From contig NZ_JQLQ01000002.1 in NCBI RefSeq assembly GCF_000744285.1, forward strand, positions 620,001-684,000: a DNA stretch of 64,000 nucleotides. The letters are read 5' to 3'. The notes under the pieces were generated by a model. That model had not been told where the DNA came from. It saw nothing but the letters and a program-made list of their open reading frames with translations, and ran no database searches. Position numbers and translations under genes: made by a program. Positions within the stretch are counted from its first letter, which is position 1, and each line of letters starts with the position of its first letter. This document shows positions 18,672-28,466 of this stretch, in pieces. The stretch comes from Carnobacterium pleistocenium FTR1 (lineage in GTDB: Bacteria > Bacillota > Bacilli > Lactobacillales > Carnobacteriaceae).

Positions 18672-18708
18672 AAAAAGAGTATTGAGATTTTTCTCAATAC
18701 TCTTTTTG
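18672..18708. terminator. Bidirectional terminator
   Basis: AAAAAGAGTATTGAGA and TCTCAATACTCTTTTT form a perfect stem between the convergent pdp and small membrane-protein genes. Confidence 0.85.
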
Positions 18709-18710
18709 TC

Positions 18711-18926
18711 TTATTTTTTGGTTGGATCTGAAAATAAGTAGTGAAGTGTGAAAAGAACAATTCCAAAAACACCGACAATCAAAATGACGCCCATTAAGGC
18801 GTGTAAGATCGCCCAGAATCCGCCACTATAAACCGCATTTTTAAGTGCTGGCACAAAAAAGTAGATCAAAAAATAAAGAATGCTAATAAAAAAAGAGCTG
18901 AAAGAAATTCTTTTTAACACATACAT
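18711..18926 (-). CDS. Small two-helix membrane protein
   Basis: 71 residues with two strongly hydrophobic segments (about 10-26 and 38-65) and a short charged tail. No family recognised. The ATG at 18926 follows GAGGGG and is preferred to the TTG codon just upstream. Monocistronic. Confidence 0.6.
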   Translation of the reverse strand: MYVLKRISFSSFFISILYFLIYFFVPALKNAVYSGGFWAILHALMGVILIVGVFGIVLFTLHYLFSDPTKK

Positions 18927-19090
18927 CAACCCCTCTCATTATCTGTTCAATAGGTCTACATTAGCAAAAGTAAGGACGAGTTACAATCTAATTTGAGTTA
19001 AAAAATGACTTTTTATAGAGCAATTTAAAAGAAAAAAAGATTTAGCGTTATGATATAATAGCGGTTATATATCCGTTAGGAGGGAGAAAA

Positions 19091-19810
19091 ATGCAAAAAC
19101 AAGATTGGCTGACTGGCTTAAAAGTAATTTATCCAGTGCTTATTAGTTATGTACCATTAGGTCTAGCTGGAGGTATGGTTTTATATGATGCGGGATTTAA
19201 TGCTCCAAGTATTTTAGCGATGAGTTTACTCGTATTTGGAGGGGCCGCTCAATTTATGGCTGCTTCAATGGTCAGTATGGGTGCTTCTATTTCAGCCATT
19301 ATAACGATGACGTTCTTTTTGAATCTACGTCATTTATTAATGAGTTCTAGTATGTCTGGGTTTATTAAAAAGCCATCTTTACCTTTTGTATTGTTTTTTA
19401 GTCATACCCTCGCGGATGAATCATTTGCTATAAATTATAATCAATTCAACAATCATAAATGGACCGCTAACAAAGCGCTGTCGGTCAATCTCTTAGCTTA
19501 TTTGACTTGGGCATTAAGTACAGTTGCTGGTGGGTTGATCGGAAGTTCTTGGGAAATTGATACCACCATTGTAAATTATGTTTTGATTGCTATGTTTATT
19601 AGTTTATTGATCAGTCAATTTGTATCTAAGTTGTATGTTTTTGTTGGATTAACTGCAGGCGTACTAGCAGTAGCCTTTACGATCCTGTTGCAACATACGA
19701 TTGCATTAGTTCTAGCTGCGATTGTAGCTTCTTTTATCGGATACTTTACTGATGAATACTTGCTGAGCAGAAAAGAGCAAACACGAAATGAGGAGATGAA
19801 ATATGACTAG
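19091..19810 (+). CDS. azlC: AzlC family branched-chain amino acid exporter subunit
   Basis: 239 residues with the AzlC pattern: YVPLGLAGGMVLYDAGF, LVFGGAAQFMAASMV, and FLNLRHLLMSSSM. AzlC and AzlD together export branched-chain amino acids and analogues. An extended -10 (TGATATAAT, 19052-19060) lies upstream. AGGAGGG before the ATG. Overlaps azlD by eight bases. Confidence 0.9.
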   Translation: MQKQDWLTGLKVIYPVLISYVPLGLAGGMVLYDAGFNAPSILAMSLLVFGGAAQFMAASMVSMGASISAIITMTFFLNLRHLLMSSSMSGFIKKPSLPFVLFFSHTLADESFAINYNQFNNHKWTANKALSVNLLAYLTWALSTVAGGLIGSSWEIDTTIVNYVLIAMFISLLISQFVSKLYVFVGLTAGVLAVAFTILLQHTIALVLAAIVASFIGYFTDEYLLSRKEQTRNEEMKYD

Positions 19811-20126
19811 TCAACAATTGCTGCTGATCTTAGGTATGGCGGTGGTCACTTATCTGCCTCGCGTGTTGCCGCTACTTGTTTTAAGCAATCGCTCTATTCC
19901 AACAAAAGTTTCAAAATGGATGTCGTTTATTCCGGTATCTATATTTTCAGCTCTGATTTTTTCAAATATTTTCTTTTGGGAAAGCCAATTCAATGTAAAT
20001 CCACTCGTGAATATAAAACTAGTACCTTCTATTCTTGTGTTTTTTGTAGCTTATAAAACAAAAAATCTTTTATGGTCTATGGCAATTGGAATTGCAGCCA
20101 TTACATTAATGGTCTATTTGAGTTAA
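19803..20126 (+). CDS. azlD: AzlD family transport subunit
   Basis: 107 residues, three to four membrane segments. YLPRVLPLLVLSNRSIPTKVSKWMSFIPVSIFSAL contains the AzlD signature. It overlaps azlC and is the small subunit of the same exporter. Confidence 0.9.
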   Translation: MTSQQLLLILGMAVVTYLPRVLPLLVLSNRSIPTKVSKWMSFIPVSIFSALIFSNIFFWESQFNVNPLVNIKLVPSILVFFVAYKTKNLLWSMAIGIAAITLMVYLS

Positions 20127-20228
20127 TGCTAAAAATTTGCTATTTAAATCAGATGTAAAATGGTACAATTATTTTTCGAAAATAGTATAATAAAGAGATA
20201 CAGGTTGTTACTTGAGAGGACGAGCTAA

Positions 20229-21011
20229 ATGATTTATAAATGTGATGAAAATAATCGTGAAGAGTTGCTGAATTTTTTATATCAAGAACCAATCGTGAAT
20301 TTATTTGCTATTGGAGATATTGAAACCTATGGATTTGAACATTTTGATTTAGATGTTTGGGCTTATGTAAATGGCAGGGCTGAAATCGTTGGTGCATTGG
20401 TACGTTATAAAGAGAATATCATGCCTATTCATGGCGAAGAATTTGAAGGATTTGACACATTTTTACCTTTGATCCAAAGTTTAACCCCTTTATACATATC
20501 GGGAAGTGAAGAAGCGATTGTTCAATACGAAGCAGAATTTGAAGCATTTGAAAAAGAAGAGTCTTGTTTAGCTGAATGCCATGAGCTGAAAATGGAAGTT
20601 CCACTGATCAAACAGGTGCTGCCTTTAGAAAAAGACGATATTGCATCATACCTTGATTGTTTAAAAGAAATTGGGATGAAGAAGCAACAAACAATGGAAG
20701 AAATCACCAATGAATTGGATCTTAATCTAAATACGATTCAAATCATCAAAGATGAAACGGGTAAAATCATTTCAACAGGGAGAATTGCTGTTGAAACAAA
20801 GGATTCAGCGATGATAGTGGCTGTTGGTACAATTGAAAATTACCGCAATGAAGGGTATGCTACAGCTATAGTAGCTTCGTTAGTGAATTATTGTATTAAA
20901 AAAAATAAAAAGGCCTGTTTATTCTATTCCGATCCAAATGTAGGAAGAGTGTTTCAAAAATTAGGCTTTGAGGACACAAAAAAATGGATCATGCTAACAA
21001 GTAATGAATAG
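20229..21011 (+). CDS. GNAT family N-acetyltransferase, two-domain
   Basis: 260 residues. The N-terminal half (1-115) is an inactive-looking GNAT half, as in the FR47-like/DUF3445-type group. The C-terminal half holds acetyl-CoA contacts VGTIENYRNEGYATAIVASLVNYC and ends YSDPNVGRVFQKLGFEDT. Substrate unknown. Own promoter with TATAAT about 40 bases upstream, GAGAGGA site. Monocistronic. Confidence 0.8.
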   Translation: MIYKCDENNREELLNFLYQEPIVNLFAIGDIETYGFEHFDLDVWAYVNGRAEIVGALVRYKENIMPIHGEEFEGFDTFLPLIQSLTPLYISGSEEAIVQYEAEFEAFEKEESCLAECHELKMEVPLIKQVLPLEKDDIASYLDCLKEIGMKKQQTMEEITNELDLNLNTIQIIKDETGKIISTGRIAVETKDSAMIVAVGTIENYRNEGYATAIVASLVNYCIKKNKKACLFYSDPNVGRVFQKLGFEDTKKWIMLTSNE

Positions 21012-21039
21012 CTTGAAAATCAATAAAATAGAAACGAAA

Positions 21040-21083
21040 AAGAAGGTTAGAAATTCGCGAATGAATTTCTAGCCTTCTTTTTT
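21040..21083 (+). terminator. Intrinsic terminator
   Basis: AAGAAGGTTAGAAATT pairs with AATTTCTAGCCTTCTT, then T residues; ends the acetyltransferase transcript. Confidence 0.8.
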
Positions 21084-21100
21084 ATATGCTACAAATAAAG

Positions 21101-21364
21101 ACTGTATAATTTTTAGTGTGGATAAATAAATTAATTAAATGACTCATCCAAAAATTACTGGAGGAATAGAGTTGCTTGTAGTCATGTAAAGAATTCAATG
21201 TGAATTACACAGCATTAGCGCTTTAGCGATTAGGCTGTGTTTGAAGCTTGAAAGCCTGAAGACTTCTTTTCAGGCTTCAGGCGCTTCCATGACTCCACAA
21301 GTAAACCCGTCTATTCCAGAAGGAATTTTATCTTGAAGCATCCACACCATTTGACCTAGAGCCT
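21101..21364 (+). repeat. Dispersed structured repeat, copy B
   Basis: Plus-orientation copy. It opens TGTATAATTTTTAGTGT, then GGAGGAATAG and TTGCTTGTAG, and ends CCACAAGTAAACC, CTATTCC and CATCCACACCATTTGACC. The outer blocks are inverted repeats of each other. Two inner hairpins, one around GCGCTTTAGC and one GAAGCCTGAA / TTCAGGCTTC, are also present. No ORF inside. Confidence 0.75.
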
Positions 21365-21376
21365 AAATAAGTAAAT

Positions 21377-22447
21377 TTAACGATTTTGTGAAGAACGATT
21401 AGCAAAAAGCGACGCATCGATATTACGGGCGTCACACCAATCTTTTACTTCGCCTAACAGAATCACATCAGTTTGGTTTAAGTCATTGACCGTTTTTTTC
21501 CCAAGTAAAGTCATGATTGATGCAATTTGTTCTTTCCAAGCCATTACTTCTAAAATCGTAGCTTCTACGCCATCTCTTAAAGCCATGTGCAAGAAGAGTC
21601 CTGAGATCCCTACTGCACGTGCTCCTAAAGCTAAAGACTTAACAATATCTAAAGGGTTACGTATACCGCCTGAAGCAAGTATTTCAACTTTATCGATGAA
21701 AGGCTGCGCTTCTACTAATGAAATAACGGTCGATTGACCCCAATCTTCTAAGTAATCAAATTTTGCACTAGTGCGACGATAGTTTTCAATTTGAGCAAAG
21801 TTTGTGCCACCTTGGCCACTAATATCAATCGTTTTTACCCCAATGGAAGTTAATTGTTGGATTGTTTCGCGACTCATGCCAAATCCCACTTCTTTAACAA
21901 TGACCGGCACAGCTACTTGTTGAACGATTTTTTCTAAATCTGCTAACCAGTTTGAAAAATCACGGTCGCCTTCGGGCATGATGATTTCTTGAGGCGAGTT
22001 GATATGGATCTGTAAGGCGTCTGCTTGGATCAAATCAATTGCTTTTTTGGCATTTTCCAAAGTTTGACCGGCACCAAGATTGGCAAAAAGTTTACCAGTA
22101 GGATTGGTTTCTCGAATGATGGTAAAACTGTCTTTAACAGAAGGATCTTTAAGAGCAGCACTGATGGAACCAGTGGCCATAGCGATACCCGTTTCGCGAG
22201 CAATCAAAGCCAGTTTTTCATTCACCTTTTTTGTCCAAGTACTTCCGCCGGTCATGGCATTAATGTAAAAAGGGGAGTCCATATCTAATGTAGCAAAAGA
22301 AGTAGAAATACTTGCATCCGCTACACTCATTTCTGGAAAAGAATGATGGACAAAACGGAAAGAATCAAAATCAGACTTTCTGGTCTCTTTAGCAAACTTT
22401 TCGGCTAATGAAACATGTTCGTTTTTTCGATTATTCGTTGGTTTCAT
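21377..22447 (-). CDS. fni: Type 2 isopentenyl-diphosphate delta-isomerase
   Basis: About 356 residues, the FMN/NADPH-dependent IDI-2. Motifs: MKPTNNRKNEHVSLA at the N-terminus (substrate-binding RKxEH), NAMTGG, MATGSISAAL, VKEVGFGMS, DISGQGGTNFAQIE and LASGGIRNPLDI. It converts IPP to DMAPP, the last step of the mevalonate branch encoded just upstream. The ATG at 22447 is chosen because GGAGG lies eight bases before it. Confidence 0.95.
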   Translation of the reverse strand: MKPTNNRKNEHVSLAEKFAKETRKSDFDSFRFVHHSFPEMSVADASISTSFATLDMDSPFYINAMTGGSTWTKKVNEKLALIARETGIAMATGSISAALKDPSVKDSFTIIRETNPTGKLFANLGAGQTLENAKKAIDLIQADALQIHINSPQEIIMPEGDRDFSNWLADLEKIVQQVAVPVIVKEVGFGMSRETIQQLTSIGVKTIDISGQGGTNFAQIENYRRTSAKFDYLEDWGQSTVISLVEAQPFIDKVEILASGGIRNPLDIVKSLALGARAVGISGLFLHMALRDGVEATILEVMAWKEQIASIMTLLGKKTVNDLNQTDVILLGEVKDWCDARNIDASLFANRSSQNR

Positions 22448-22489
22448 AATGTGATCCTCCAAACTTTTTTATCTGTCAAGAACGAGTGA

Positions 22490-23566
22490 CTAAAGAGTTG
22501 TTTTTTTGTAGACATGTAAGGGTAAATTAATGATGCCTTCTTTTTCCCAATCTGTAATAAGTGACAATAAACCTTCTTTTCGATTGAAAATGACAATTCC
22601 ACAATCGCCACCACCAGCACCTGATGATTTAGCAGCTCCATTGAAAGCTTCTGCCATGCCACACAGCTTGGTTAAAGCCGGTGTCTCGATCGTAACAGAT
22701 GTGTCCTGACTCATTTGTAGTAAAAGTTGACGATTTTTTCGAATTTGACGTTGAATCTCGGTGACATTTCCTGCTTGAAAAGCAGCAATCATTGCATTGA
22801 CACATTGTTTGCTTTTTTCTAGGAAGGTTTCATAAGCCATGGCATCTTGGCTACGTTTATTGATGACTTCATCTACTAAATGGGAAGTAGATGCGGGTGA
22901 ACCTGTCCATCCGATAACGAGACGTAAGTCTTTTGGCGGAGTTAGTGGCGTAAATGATAGATGCGGCCACTCCATTTCGAGCAGTTCTTTTACGGTAGTG
23001 TGTTCATTTTGTTCTAGCACCCACTGAGGGTCAAATGTTGTAAAGGCCAACCAGCCACCATAAACGCTTGCGGCTACATCGCCACAAGATCCATTGCTTT
23101 TAACGGATAAATGAGCCAAAGCAGCTAGCTTGAATATAACATTTTTGCTGTCGGTAAGTTCATAAAAACGGCATAAGGCTGTTACGGTAGCGACTGTGAC
23201 AGCTGCACTTGAACCTAGACCATATTTTTTCCCTTTGGAGCTGTCCAATTCGCTATCCACCGTTAAGTGATAGAAAGACAGTTCTTTTCCTTGTTCTTTT
23301 GCGTATTCTTCGGTTAATCGAATAGCTGCTAAAATATAATGAAAAGGATTTTCCCGTTTGTCTAATACTAAGCGGTCATTTTCGCGTTTCCATAAAATAG
23401 GAAGATTCCCATACTGAAAAGAGGTGATGCTTCCAATGTGTTCAGATGTTTCAAGTGATACGGTAATAAATTGATCAACCGCTACTAAAATAGCTGGATA
23501 ACCTGGTTCAACAACAGCGTACTCGCCTGCAATATATAATTTACCTGGTGCAGAAGCTTCAATCAT
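22490..23566 (-). CDS. mvaK2: Phosphomevalonate kinase
   Basis: 358-residue GHMP kinase. The start IEASAPGKLYIAGEYAVVEPG and the ATP-binding KYGLGSSAAVTVATV are diagnostic of the bacterial ERG8-type enzyme; SSGAGGGDCGIVI is GHMP motif 3. It makes mevalonate diphosphate from phosphomevalonate. Third gene of the operon; AGGAGG before the ATG. Confidence 0.95.
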   Translation of the reverse strand: MIEASAPGKLYIAGEYAVVEPGYPAILVAVDQFITVSLETSEHIGSITSFQYGNLPILWKRENDRLVLDKRENPFHYILAAIRLTEEYAKEQGKELSFYHLTVDSELDSSKGKKYGLGSSAAVTVATVTALCRFYELTDSKNVIFKLAALAHLSVKSNGSCGDVAASVYGGWLAFTTFDPQWVLEQNEHTTVKELLEMEWPHLSFTPLTPPKDLRLVIGWTGSPASTSHLVDEVINKRSQDAMAYETFLEKSKQCVNAMIAAFQAGNVTEIQRQIRKNRQLLLQMSQDTSVTIETPALTKLCGMAEAFNGAAKSSGAGGGDCGIVIFNRKEGLLSLITDWEKEGIINLPLHVYKKTTL

Positions 23567-23608
23567 AGTGTCATTCCTCCTAAATAATAAAAAACAGTTT
23601 CAAAAATT

Positions 23609-24595
23609 TTAGAACGTTATTTCTTTTAAGTCACTTCCGGGACCAGAAATAATGAGCTGTTCTTCTTTAAAGTAATGAGAGAACGCTGTTTTGATTTTCT
23701 CGCTATCAGATAAGCGGCAGAGCACTTTAACATTTGGACCGGCATCCATTGTGAAATAACAAGGAATCCCGTTTTTCCGTAATTGTCTTACCAGTTGCAT
23801 CGCCAACACACTATCGGGTTCCCAATAAGAAATCGGCGGATTAGCTCCTAACATTGTAGCATGCATTTTCATGCCATTGCTCTCTGTAAGCTCTCCAACC
23901 TGTTCAAAATCCTGTTGGCGGATAGCTTTCTTGATATTAATCAAATCGATAGCTGTACTTTCAACCCATCCTGAATAAAAAGGGGAGGTTGCGACGGTTT
24001 GTTTCATTCCTTCACGGCTGGAAAGTTCTTTTTGGTTTTTGTTCACGACGACGACGACCATGCCGATATCCCAAGCTGCTTCATCTACTTTGACAGCGTA
24101 AGAATCTGCTGAAGAAGTTCCTTTTTGCCATTCTACAAATCCGCCATAAATACTGCGGGTAGCTGACCCAGAACCTTGTCTGGCAAAAATAGAAAGTTCC
24201 TGCGGAGAAAGATTCAAGCCAGTTGCTAAATTAGCGGCTCCGGCTAAGGCTGCCATCCCAGAGGCAGAAGAAGCTAGGCCAGCAGCTGTTGGCACATAAT
24301 TGGTACTTCTGATGATTGCGGGTGTTTTTAAACCCGCTGTGTCTCTGAACAAATTTAAGAAGCGGCTAACTTTTAAAGTAGCAGCTTCATCTTGGATTTT
24401 GTCATTTAAATAAAACGTATCTTTTTCAACAGATTCATCAAAAGATACGGCAGTTTCTGTGTAAAACGCATCTAAAGTGAGCGATAAACTGCTACTTGTA
24501 GGCAAGATAAGAGCGTCGTCTCGCTTTCCCCAATACTTAATCAAGGCAATATTTGTATAGGCACGTACTTTTCTTGCATTACTCAACTTTGTCAT
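23609..24595 (-). CDS. mvaD: Diphosphomevalonate decarboxylase
   Basis: 328 residues. NIALIKYWGKRD (residues 16-27) and TAAGLASSASGMAALAGA are the MvaD signatures, and MDAGPNVKVL is the C-terminal GHMP motif. It forms isopentenyl diphosphate. The ATG overlaps the end of mvaK1 by 17 bases and sits directly on its AGGAG; a TTG nine bases downstream has better spacing. Confidence 0.95.
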   Translation of the reverse strand: MTKLSNARKVRAYTNIALIKYWGKRDDALILPTSSSLSLTLDAFYTETAVSFDESVEKDTFYLNDKIQDEAATLKVSRFLNLFRDTAGLKTPAIIRSTNYVPTAAGLASSASGMAALAGAANLATGLNLSPQELSIFARQGSGSATRSIYGGFVEWQKGTSSADSYAVKVDEAAWDIGMVVVVVNKNQKELSSREGMKQTVATSPFYSGWVESTAIDLINIKKAIRQQDFEQVGELTESNGMKMHATMLGANPPISYWEPDSVLAMQLVRQLRKNGIPCYFTMDAGPNVKVLCRLSDSEKIKTAFSHYFKEEQLIISGPGSDLKEITF

Positions 24596-25532
24596 CTCCT
24601 AATGGGTGTGTCCATGTATTTACGGCACCAGCATCTGATAAAGCGGCTGAAATCCGTGCGGCAGTGTCTTTGTCAGCGGCTAAAGCAATCATACAGCCTC
24701 CGCGTCCACCGCCTGTTAGTTTTGCTCCTAGAGCTCCATTTAGTCGTGCTGTGCGCACTAAATGATTTAATGTCTCATTGCTTACCCCTAAAAAGGAAAG
24801 TGTTTCATGAGCTGTATCCATAACTGACCCTAATAGTACAGGAAGATTGGATTCAATTGCAAGTTTGGCTTGTTTGGCTAAATCCCCTAATTGATGGATA
24901 GCGTTCATCGTTTTATCTTGATTTTCGCGATTTAATTGAGCAATACTAGCAACGGCATCTCTTGTTTGGCCTTTTAAACCAGTATCCGCCACTATCAAAT
25001 AAGCAGACAGCGACAAATGAAAGGGTACAAAAGGTTTGCCTTTTATATAGTAAAGCGGGTGTCTACCGCTTGTCATAGCTGCATCCAAACCGCTTGGATT
25101 TCCATGAGCAATCGTTTCAGACACATTTGCTAACGCTAACAGTTGGTTGTCTGGGAGGGGAGTTGAAAAATAGGCGAACAAAGCACGGACCATTGCAATG
25201 GCTACTGCAGCGCTTGAACCCATGCCCCTCTCAACAGGAATCGTACTTTTGATGGTTAATTTGAAATCCTTTAATTCTTGCTTCAATTCACTCATCGTTG
25301 ATTCTACAACAGCCATCAGGTTTTCTAAGTGTGTAGGTGCGGAAGCTAAATTTCCTTGATAATAAACACAGTCTAATTGAACTGGACCTTCAACTGCTGT
25401 AATGGTCACTTGAATGTGTGTGGCAGGAAAAGGAATGGCTATGGCAGGTTCTCCATAAACCACAGAATGTTCCCCCATTAAAATGATTTTTCCATTGGCA
25501 GTTCCGGTTGTACTTTGACTTATATTCAACAT
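24579..25532 (-). CDS. mvaK1: Mevalonate kinase
   Basis: 317-residue GHMP kinase. GKIILMGEHSVVYGEPAIA is the mevalonate-kinase start, PVERGMGSSAAVAIAMVRA the ATP loop and KLTGGGRGGCMIAL motif 3. It phosphorylates mevalonate at the head of the mvaK1-mvaD-mvaK2-fni operon. Start follows AAGGAG. Confidence 0.95.
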   Translation of the reverse strand: MLNISQSTTGTANGKIILMGEHSVVYGEPAIAIPFPATHIQVTITAVEGPVQLDCVYYQGNLASAPTHLENLMAVVESTMSELKQELKDFKLTIKSTIPVERGMGSSAAVAIAMVRALFAYFSTPLPDNQLLALANVSETIAHGNPSGLDAAMTSGRHPLYYIKGKPFVPFHLSLSAYLIVADTGLKGQTRDAVASIAQLNRENQDKTMNAIHQLGDLAKQAKLAIESNLPVLLGSVMDTAHETLSFLGVSNETLNHLVRTARLNGALGAKLTGGGRGGCMIALAADKDTAARISAALSDAGAVNTWTHPLGDDKVE

Positions 25533-25586
25533 GTTGTAACTCCTTTATTCCATAGGAAATTTTTATTTGATTCAATTTGCTATCAG

Positions 25587-26945
25587 TTAGAATTGAGCGA
25601 TCTTTTCAACTAACCAAGGAGCAGCGTATAACGTCATAAACTGAATACCATAATTCATGCCCAATTTATTTAACGTTCCACTCGTAATACCAATCAACAA
25701 AACCCCAAAGATATTAAGCAACCCAGCATCCATATAAGCTAACAGTAAAATAAAGGAAATAAATAATCCTAGAATAGCTTCATGCGGAATTTTTTGTAAA
25801 ACAAATCGTGAAATTATCCCAGCGTATCGATTGATCACGATGTAGCTAGTAAAAGCTGCAAGAATTGAACCAATTAGAATAGCAAAAGTGAATTCACTCT
25901 TACTCAGTATATGATGCAAGTTATGTTCGATGGTAAAAACTGGCGGAGCATTGAACAAAGGGCTTCCAGGTCCAATAGACGTTGGCGATAAAGGAATCCC
26001 TAAAGCCACTAAAGGAATAATTATCCCGGAAAGGTAAGTTGATTGTGCTAAAGCACTCATGGTAATAATAGCTGTAGAAGCCTTTTTAACGGGATCTTTT
26101 ATTTTATTTGCTACAAATTCACCAAATAGAATAATCAATCCAACCGGACTTAATACAAAAATGAAATTTGAAATCAGGGCTGAAAGAGAGGCTGCTTTTA
26201 GTTCGCTTTTAGACAGTAGTTTAAAAGGATTGATTGTTTGATGGGCCGTTGGACTTTTTGGCAATGTAATTTTTTTGAACTCATCGGTCAGCATTTTTTC
26301 ACGACTGGCTTTATTAAACAATGAGAGGATCGAGATGATCAAAGGACCGATCGTTATGCCTAAAAAGAATGAAGTTGTAATATTAACATCTTCCGGCACG
26401 ACACCCATTCCCCAATATAAATGACGCAATCCTTGGAAAAGGATTGCCAAAGGAAGGATGCTAACTAAAGATAAAATTTTATTCTTTCCTAATAAAGAAA
26501 GAAAAATAGCCCCAATTACGAATAATAGAGAAGAATAGGGCTGAATGATTTCAGCAAAAGGTGTTAACAGCTCAGCTAGCAATAAAGCAGTAGGAACGGA
26601 TATCAGTGTTCCTATTAAAGATCCAGAGGTCATTTTTTTAATCGTGATCTCAGACATGCCACGATTTTTTAAGTATAACGCATGTCCAATCATTGGGCTA
26701 GAAAGAACGCCACCCGGAAGTCCAACTAAAGCAGTTGGCATTGAATTTGTTAGATTTAGCGTAACAATTGCTGCTATAAAAAAGGTTAACACAACAACCG
26801 GTTCTGTTCCTGCCAAAATGACAGCTAACGTAACGGGCATCAAAACAGATGTTTCATCGGTACCAGGGATGAAACCTATAAAAGTATATAAAACAATGGC
26901 TGCAAGGGCAGCTATAACCATTTGAACCAACAATAACATTTCCAT
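25587..26945 (-). CDS. TctA-like membrane permease
   Basis: 452 residues with about ten to twelve membrane segments. GFIPGTDETSVLMPVTLAV and the repeated glycine/proline pattern VGLPGGVLSSPMIGHALYLK resemble the large permease (TctA) of tripartite tricarboxylate transporters. No TctB or TctC partner is seen, but a 79-residue two-helix protein lies just upstream. Only 54 bases without a terminator separate it from mvaK1, so read-through into the mevalonate operon is possible. Substrate unknown. Confidence 0.65.
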   Translation of the reverse strand: MEMLLLVQMVIAALAAIVLYTFIGFIPGTDETSVLMPVTLAVILAGTEPVVVLTFFIAAIVTLNLTNSMPTALVGLPGGVLSSPMIGHALYLKNRGMSEITIKKMTSGSLIGTLISVPTALLLAELLTPFAEIIQPYSSLLFVIGAIFLSLLGKNKILSLVSILPLAILFQGLRHLYWGMGVVPEDVNITTSFFLGITIGPLIISILSLFNKASREKMLTDEFKKITLPKSPTAHQTINPFKLLSKSELKAASLSALISNFIFVLSPVGLIILFGEFVANKIKDPVKKASTAIITMSALAQSTYLSGIIIPLVALGIPLSPTSIGPGSPLFNAPPVFTIEHNLHHILSKSEFTFAILIGSILAAFTSYIVINRYAGIISRFVLQKIPHEAILGLFISFILLLAYMDAGLLNIFGVLLIGITSGTLNKLGMNYGIQFMTLYAAPWLVEKIAQF

Positions 26946-26973
26946 ATTTTTTTGTTCTCTCCAATGCTAATTC

Positions 26974-27213
26974 TTACTTTTGTTCGTCTTCAATCGTAAT
27001 AACTCTTTTGGGCTTAATGAAGATAGTAGAAAGAGTAAAACCAATAACTGCACCAGCTAGACCAAAGAATAGTTGTTTTGTTTTGTCATCACTTGGGGCT
27101 AAAAAATAGGCTCCCATCGTACAACTGCTAGACAGAAGGACCGCAATGATCAAATCTTTTAGGTCAACGACGTCTCCCCAAATTTCAATCTTTTCTTGTT
27201 TATCCTTTTTCAT
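26974..27213 (-). CDS. Small two-helix membrane protein
   Basis: 79 residues: a charged N-terminus, two hydrophobic segments (about 19-37 and 48-66) and a charged tail. It lies 28 bases before the TctA-like gene on the same strand. It could stand in for the small TctB-type subunit, but there is no sequence match to that family. AAGGAG before the ATG. Confidence 0.6.
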   Translation of the reverse strand: MKKDKQEKIEIWGDVVDLKDLIIAVLLSSSCTMGAYFLAPSDDKTKQLFFGLAGAVIGFTLSTIFIKPKRVITIEDEQK

Positions 27214-27431
27214 ACCGTTCTCCTTTACCGTTTTTTTTCATTTATAGTCAACTTTAAACTAGATAGTTCTATACCAGGTAATATTTTACACTATAAATAA
27301 GAGATATGGCTAGTTAAGTTTCTTTTAAGACAGGTGTTTTCTCTCGAAATGACTAATAAAAAACTATAAAAAGGGGAGGAAATTTGGTACAATAGTTCGG
27401 AAGTCTAGGAACTCGGGGGTCTTATAATAAT

Positions 27432-28355
27432 ATGAAAGAGTCTGCTACATTTCATATCATTGAACGTGAAGAATGGAAAAAATTAAATAGTGAAGGCATT
27501 GCGCCATTGTCTTCAAAAGAATTAGATGAGTTAAAAGGATTAAATGACCAGATTTCCATTACGGATGTTGAAGAAATTTATATACCAATCGTTCATGTGT
27601 TGGACGTATACTTAAAAAATTATGAGCAATTACAAGTTAAGAAAAATAAATTTTTAAAGAATGAAACCAGTCAGAATACTTATATTATCGGGATCGCCGG
27701 AAGTGTGGCTGTTGGAAAAAGCACGACAGCGCGGTTATTACAAACGATGCTTTCAAGAGTGTACAAAGATAAATCGGTTGAAATGATCACAACAGACGGG
27801 TTCTTGTACCCCAATAAAATATTGCAGAAAAAAGGAATCATGAACCGTAAAGGATTCCCAGAAAGTTATGACATGAACCGCTTGATCGCTTTTCTAGGGG
27901 ATGTCAAAAACGGGAAACCAGCAGTGGTTTCTCCGGTCTATTCTCATGAATACTATGACATTATTCAAGGTGAAGAACATGTCTTAAAACAACCAGATAT
28001 TTTGATCGTTGAAGGTATCAATGTGTTGCAACTTCCTGCCAATCAGCAGATCTATATCAGTGATTTTTTTGATTTTTCTATTTTTGTAGATGCTGAAGCA
28101 AAATTAATAGAAAAATGGTACCTAGAACGATTTGGCCTACTATTAGGAACGGCGTTTAAAGAACCAGGAAATTATTATTATTCTTATGCACAAGGCAATC
28201 GAGAAGATGCATTTGAAATGGCTCGTGGCGTATGGGAAAATGTGAATCTGAAAAATTTGAAAGAATATATTTCGCCGACTAAAAATAGAGCAGAATTAAT
28301 TATTCATAAAACAGAGAATCATTACATTGATCAGCTTTTATTAAAGAAATATTAA
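27432..28355 (+). CDS. coaA: Pantothenate kinase, type I
   Basis: 307 residues. P-loop GIAGSVAVGKSTTARLLQ (near 88), TTDGFLYPN, RKGFPESYD and IVEGINVLQ match prokaryotic type I CoaA. It starts coenzyme A synthesis. A TACAAT -10 lies near 27384. The ribosome site GGGGG is 13 bases before the ATG, longer than usual. Confidence 0.94.
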   Translation: MKESATFHIIEREEWKKLNSEGIAPLSSKELDELKGLNDQISITDVEEIYIPIVHVLDVYLKNYEQLQVKKNKFLKNETSQNTYIIGIAGSVAVGKSTTARLLQTMLSRVYKDKSVEMITTDGFLYPNKILQKKGIMNRKGFPESYDMNRLIAFLGDVKNGKPAVVSPVYSHEYYDIIQGEEHVLKQPDILIVEGINVLQLPANQQIYISDFFDFSIFVDAEAKLIEKWYLERFGLLLGTAFKEPGNYYYSYAQGNREDAFEMARGVWENVNLKNLKEYISPTKNRAELIIHKTENHYIDQLLLKKY

Positions 28356-28466
28356 AGTAGAAAAGGGATACATCAATAATGCGGTTGATTAATGGTAGAA
28401 TAGCCGTTAAACTTAAAAATAGATGTCAATAGATTTGAAAATAATAATATGGGGTGGACTACGTTT

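Noticed and set aside
28356-28466. Purine riboswitch before guaA
   Set aside because: No aptamer core could be made out in the 110-base leader.
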